From NCBI GenBank assembly GCA_900770845.1, contig CAAGLS010000134.1:1-8079 (forward strand): a DNA stretch of 8,079 bases. The letters run 5' to 3'. The translations under genes were made by a program, and so were the position numbers. Below are positions 6,444 through 8,079 of the stretch, piece after piece (the first letter of the stretch is position 1; each line of letters opens with the position of its first letter). The notes beneath the pieces were generated by a model. That model searched no databases, was not told the origin of the DNA, and saw only the letters and a program-made list of their open reading frames with translations. Source of the stretch: an uncultured Prevotella sp. (GTDB taxonomy: Bacteria; Bacteroidota; Bacteroidia; Bacteroidales; Bacteroidaceae).

Positions 6444-6471
6444 GAGAAAGACGCCAGACTTTGATAATGGG

Positions 6472-6514
6472 AATGGGGACGACATCTCGATTGGTGTCGC
6501 CCCCATTGTTTCTT
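6472..6514 (+). terminator. Terminator of the phosphodiesterase/porin operon
   Basis: AATGGGGACGACA (6472-6484) pairs with TGTCGCCCCCATT (6495-6507) over 13 positions with one mismatch, around a 10-nt loop, followed by GTTTCTT. It starts 29 nt after the porin stop codon. Confidence 0.65.
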
Positions 6515-6544
6515 GCGCCTCGCCGGCGGCGCGCTTGTGGGCCG

Positions 6545-6567
6545 GAGGCCGATTCTTGGCCTCTTTT
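6545..6567 (+). terminator. Second hairpin with T-run downstream of the porin
   Basis: GAGGCC (6545-6550) and GGCCTC (6558-6563) form a 6-bp stem with a 7-nt loop, followed at once by TTTT. It lies 31 nt beyond the first terminator and could act as a back-up before the next promoter at 6643. Confidence 0.45.
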
Positions 6568-6642
6568 CGGATAGTATGCCACAAATGTGGATGCAAAAGC
6601 GATTTTTCTGCTCCCTGTTGACGGTAAGCACGAAAAATTTGT

Positions 6643-6650
6643 TATTTTTG
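6643..6650 (+). promoter_or_regulatory. -7 box of the SufT-like/LpxH operon
   Basis: TATTTTTG is a full TAnnTTTG match, 15 nt before the ATG at 6666. A TTG at 6618-6620 lies 22 nt upstream and is a possible -33 element. The box falls inside the longer open frame that begins at 6513, which argues for the start at 6666. Confidence 0.6.
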
Positions 6651-6665
6651 CAGAAAACAACGATT

Positions 6666-6986
6666 ATGACACAAGAAGAGAAGACACAGATAGAAGAGCG
6701 GATCGTGGATGTGCTCAAGACGGTCTACGACCCAGAGATTCCCGTAGACATCTGGAACCTCGGCATGGTATACAAGGTAGACGTGAGGGACGACGGCACG
6801 GTGGACATGGACATGACGTTCACCGCCCCGTCGTGTCCCGCCGCCGACTTCATCCTTGAGGACGTGCGCACCAAGGTGGAGAGCGTGAAGGGCGTGAAGA
6901 GCGCCAACGTGAACCTCGTCTTTGAGCCAGCCTGGGACCAGAGCATGATGAGCGAGGAGGCGCGCACGGAGTTGGGTTTTGACTGA
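6666..6986 (+). CDS. SufT-like MIP18/DUF59 iron-sulfur protein
   Basis: A 106-residue cytosolic protein of the MIP18 (DUF59) family, whose bacterial members such as SufT and PaaD help mature or insert iron-sulfur clusters. Diagnostic stretches are Y-D-P-E-I-P-V-D-I-W-N-L-G-M-V-Y (21-36), then M-T-F-T-A-P-S-C-P (50-58) with the conserved Cys57, and the C-terminal F-E-P-A-W-D-Q-S-M-M-S-E-E-A-R-x-x-L-G. The length is typical for a stand-alone domain. The frame is open from 6513, but the 51 extra residues have no family resemblance and would overlap the promoter and the terminator of the previous operon, so the ATG at 6666 is chosen. No other suf gene is visible here. The lpxH-like gene follows after 6 nt, so they share a transcript; a functional link between them is not obvious. 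Confidence 0.9.
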   Translation: MTQEEKTQIEERIVDVLKTVYDPEIPVDIWNLGMVYKVDVRDDGTVDMDMTFTAPSCPAADFILEDVRTKVESVKGVKSANVNLVFEPAWDQSMMSEEARTELGFD

Positions 6987-6992
6987 CGGCTT

Positions 6993-7757
6993 ATGAAGAA
7001 CGTTTATTTTCTTTCCGATGCCCATTTGGGTTCCTGGGCCATCGAGCATGGACGCACCCAGGAGAGAAGGCTGGTGAGGTTTCTCGACTCCATCAAGCAT
7101 AAGGCTGCCGCCATCTACCTCTTGGGCGACATGTTCGACTTCTGGGACGAATACCGCTACGTGGTGCCAAAGGGCTACACGCGCTTCTTGGGCAAGCTCT
7201 CCGAGCTGACCGACATGGGCGTGGAGGTGCATTTCTTCACCGGCAACCATGACCTCTGGACCTACGGCTACCTGCGCGATGAGTGCGGGCTGATCGTCCA
7301 CACCCGCCCCGTCACCACCGAAATCTTCGGCAAGGTGTTCTTCCTGGCCCATGGCGACGGGCTGGGCGACCCCGACGGCAAGTTCAAGCTGCTGCGCAGG
7401 CTGTTCCACAACCGCACATGCCAAGTCATGCTCAACGCCCTCCACCCGCGCTGGGGCATGTGGTTGGGGCTGACATGGGCCAAGCACAGCCGCCTCAAGC
7501 GGGCCGACGGCAAGGAGGCTCCCTATATGGGCGAGGACAGGGAATACCTGGTGCGCTTCACCAAGCATTACATGGAGAGCCACAGCAACATCGACTACTT
7601 CATCTACGGCCACCGCCACATCGAACTCGACCTGACCCTCGGCCGCCGCAGCCGCATGATCATCCTCGGCGACTGGATATGGCAGTTCACCTACGCCGTG
7701 TTCGACGGCGAGCATCTGTTCTTGGAGCAATACGTGGAGGGGGAATCCAAACCGTAG
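6993..7757 (+). CDS. lpxH: UDP-2,3-diacylglucosamine pyrophosphatase, LpxH-type
   Basis: A 254-residue calcineurin-like metallophosphoesterase. LpxH cleaves UDP-2,3-diacylglucosamine to lipid X and UMP, the fourth step of lipid A synthesis, at the inner face of the inner membrane. The metal-binding motifs are in order: D9-A-H11, G45-D46 followed by M-F-D-F-W, G84-N85-H86-D87, H120-G-D, and G206-H207-R-H209. G-D-M-F-D-F-W-D-E-Y is characteristic of LpxH and its Bacteroidota relatives rather than of general phosphatases, and the Arg- and Trp-rich middle (about 135-170) corresponds to the lipid-binding cap. It is slightly longer than E. coli LpxH (240 residues). No signal peptide, as expected. 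It is the second gene of the operon starting at 6666. The related LpxG and LpxI enzymes lack this set of motifs, but a YbbF-like paralog of different substrate cannot be fully excluded. Confidence 0.88.
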   Translation: MKNVYFLSDAHLGSWAIEHGRTQERRLVRFLDSIKHKAAAIYLLGDMFDFWDEYRYVVPKGYTRFLGKLSELTDMGVEVHFFTGNHDLWTYGYLRDECGLIVHTRPVTTEIFGKVFFLAHGDGLGDPDGKFKLLRRLFHNRTCQVMLNALHPRWGMWLGLTWAKHSRLKRADGKEAPYMGEDREYLVRFTKHYMESHSNIDYFIYGHRHIELDLTLGRRSRMIILGDWIWQFTYAVFDGEHLFLEQYVEGESKP

Positions 7758-7808
7758 CCCTCTTCCCGCCCTCCTTGGATGGCGTGCCATGGACGCGGAC
7801 CGTAAAAG

Positions 7809-7846
7809 TCATCCCTCTCGGATGATGGGGTGCCGCCGTTCTTTTT
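7809..7846 (+). terminator. Weak terminator candidate after lpxH
   Basis: TCATCC (7809-7814) and GGATGA (7820-7825) form a 6-bp stem with a 5-nt loop, but the T-run (7842-7846) comes 16 nt later and merges with the start of the second palindromic repeat. Termination may rely on that repeat or on Rho. Confidence 0.25.
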
Positions 7847-8079
7847 AAGGTCGGTTCTAAAAATTAGGTCGAGGCGTATTGGCCCAGCGCCCACCTTTTC
7901 TCGCCATGGCAGAGTCCAAGCAAGCTTGGCTCTGTTCATTTGGCTTATCGAAAAGGTTCTGCCAGCTATCGGAACTCTGGAACGTAAGTTGAAGAGGGGG
8001 TGTAGCGGGCTACACGACCGATGAGACTTGACGTTTTGAGACCGATAGATGCAGAAGACGACCGAAACAACATGTATCC
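7845..8079. repeat. Palindromic MITE-like repeat, copy 2 (cut by window end)
   Basis: Starts with the same 25-bp terminal repeat as copy 1 (7845-7869: TTAA, then CGGTTCTAAAAATTAGGT) in the same orientation. The core 7981-8079 matches 1754-1852 at 96 of 99 positions without gaps. The hairpin arms are kept: TTCTGC (7957-7962) with GCAGAA (8051-8056), CTATCGG (7966-7972) with CCGATAG (8042-8048), AACGT (7981-7985) with ACGTT (8031-8035), and the GTGTAGC/GCTACAC tip. Compared with copy 1 the left arm has about 78 extra bases (7879-7956), themselves containing CCTTTTC/GAAAAGG and CCAAGC/GCTTGG inverted repeats. The right terminal repeat lies beyond the window. It starts 88 bp after the lpxH stop codon. 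Confidence 0.8.

Noticed and set aside
6513..6665. 51-residue extension of the SufT-like protein
   Set aside because: The extension overlaps the -7 box and hairpins of the spacer and has no resemblance to the MIP18 family.
7830..8024. Plus-strand 64-residue frame inside repeat copy 2
   Set aside because: It runs through inverted repeats, and the corresponding frame in copy 1 is broken, so it is not a conserved protein.

Overview
The window looks like a chromosomal segment from a Bacteroidota species, most likely a Prevotella-type genome. The reasons are that starts lack Shine-Dalgarno sequences, several genes have Bacteroides-type TAnnTTTG -7 promoter boxes, the lipoprotein signal is followed by acidic residues, and the gene content fits (Porin_O_P outer-membrane protein, LpxH-type phosphatase, RteC-like small protein, SufT-like MIP18 protein). 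Coding DNA is GC-rich and spacers are AT-rich. I see no rRNA, tRNA, CRISPR array or intact transposase.

Layout: a spacer (1-298) leads to a small plus-strand gene (299-673) that resembles the C-terminal part of RteC regulators. It ends at a strong hairpin terminator (about 701-747) shared with a convergent gene. Two minus-strand genes (797-1618 and 1926-2642) encode related secreted proteins of unknown function. The spacer between them is mostly filled by a 200-bp near-palindromic repeat with 25-bp terminal inverted repeats (1697-1896). A second, longer copy (7845 to the window end) lies at the far right; the 99-nt core is identical at 96 of 99 positions.

A long spacer (2643-3353) holds several hairpins, a run of 11-bp-phased repeats that resembles a PhoB box, and a perfect TAnnTTTG box. 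It leads into a two-gene operon: a lipoprotein glycerophosphodiester phosphodiesterase (3354-5072) and a Porin_O_P outer-membrane channel (5103-6443). Together they suggest release of glycerol phosphate or phosphate outside the inner membrane and its passage through the outer membrane. The operon ends in one or two hairpin terminators.

A second operon (6666-7757) pairs a SufT/MIP18-type iron-sulfur maturation protein with an LpxH-type UDP-2,3-diacylglucosamine pyrophosphatase for lipid A synthesis. Only 6 nt separate the genes.

The conserved genes are ordinary. The most unusual signal is the two-copy palindromic repeat, whose core could fold as a long RNA hairpin, followed by the Pho-box-like tract before the phosphodiesterase/porin operon.
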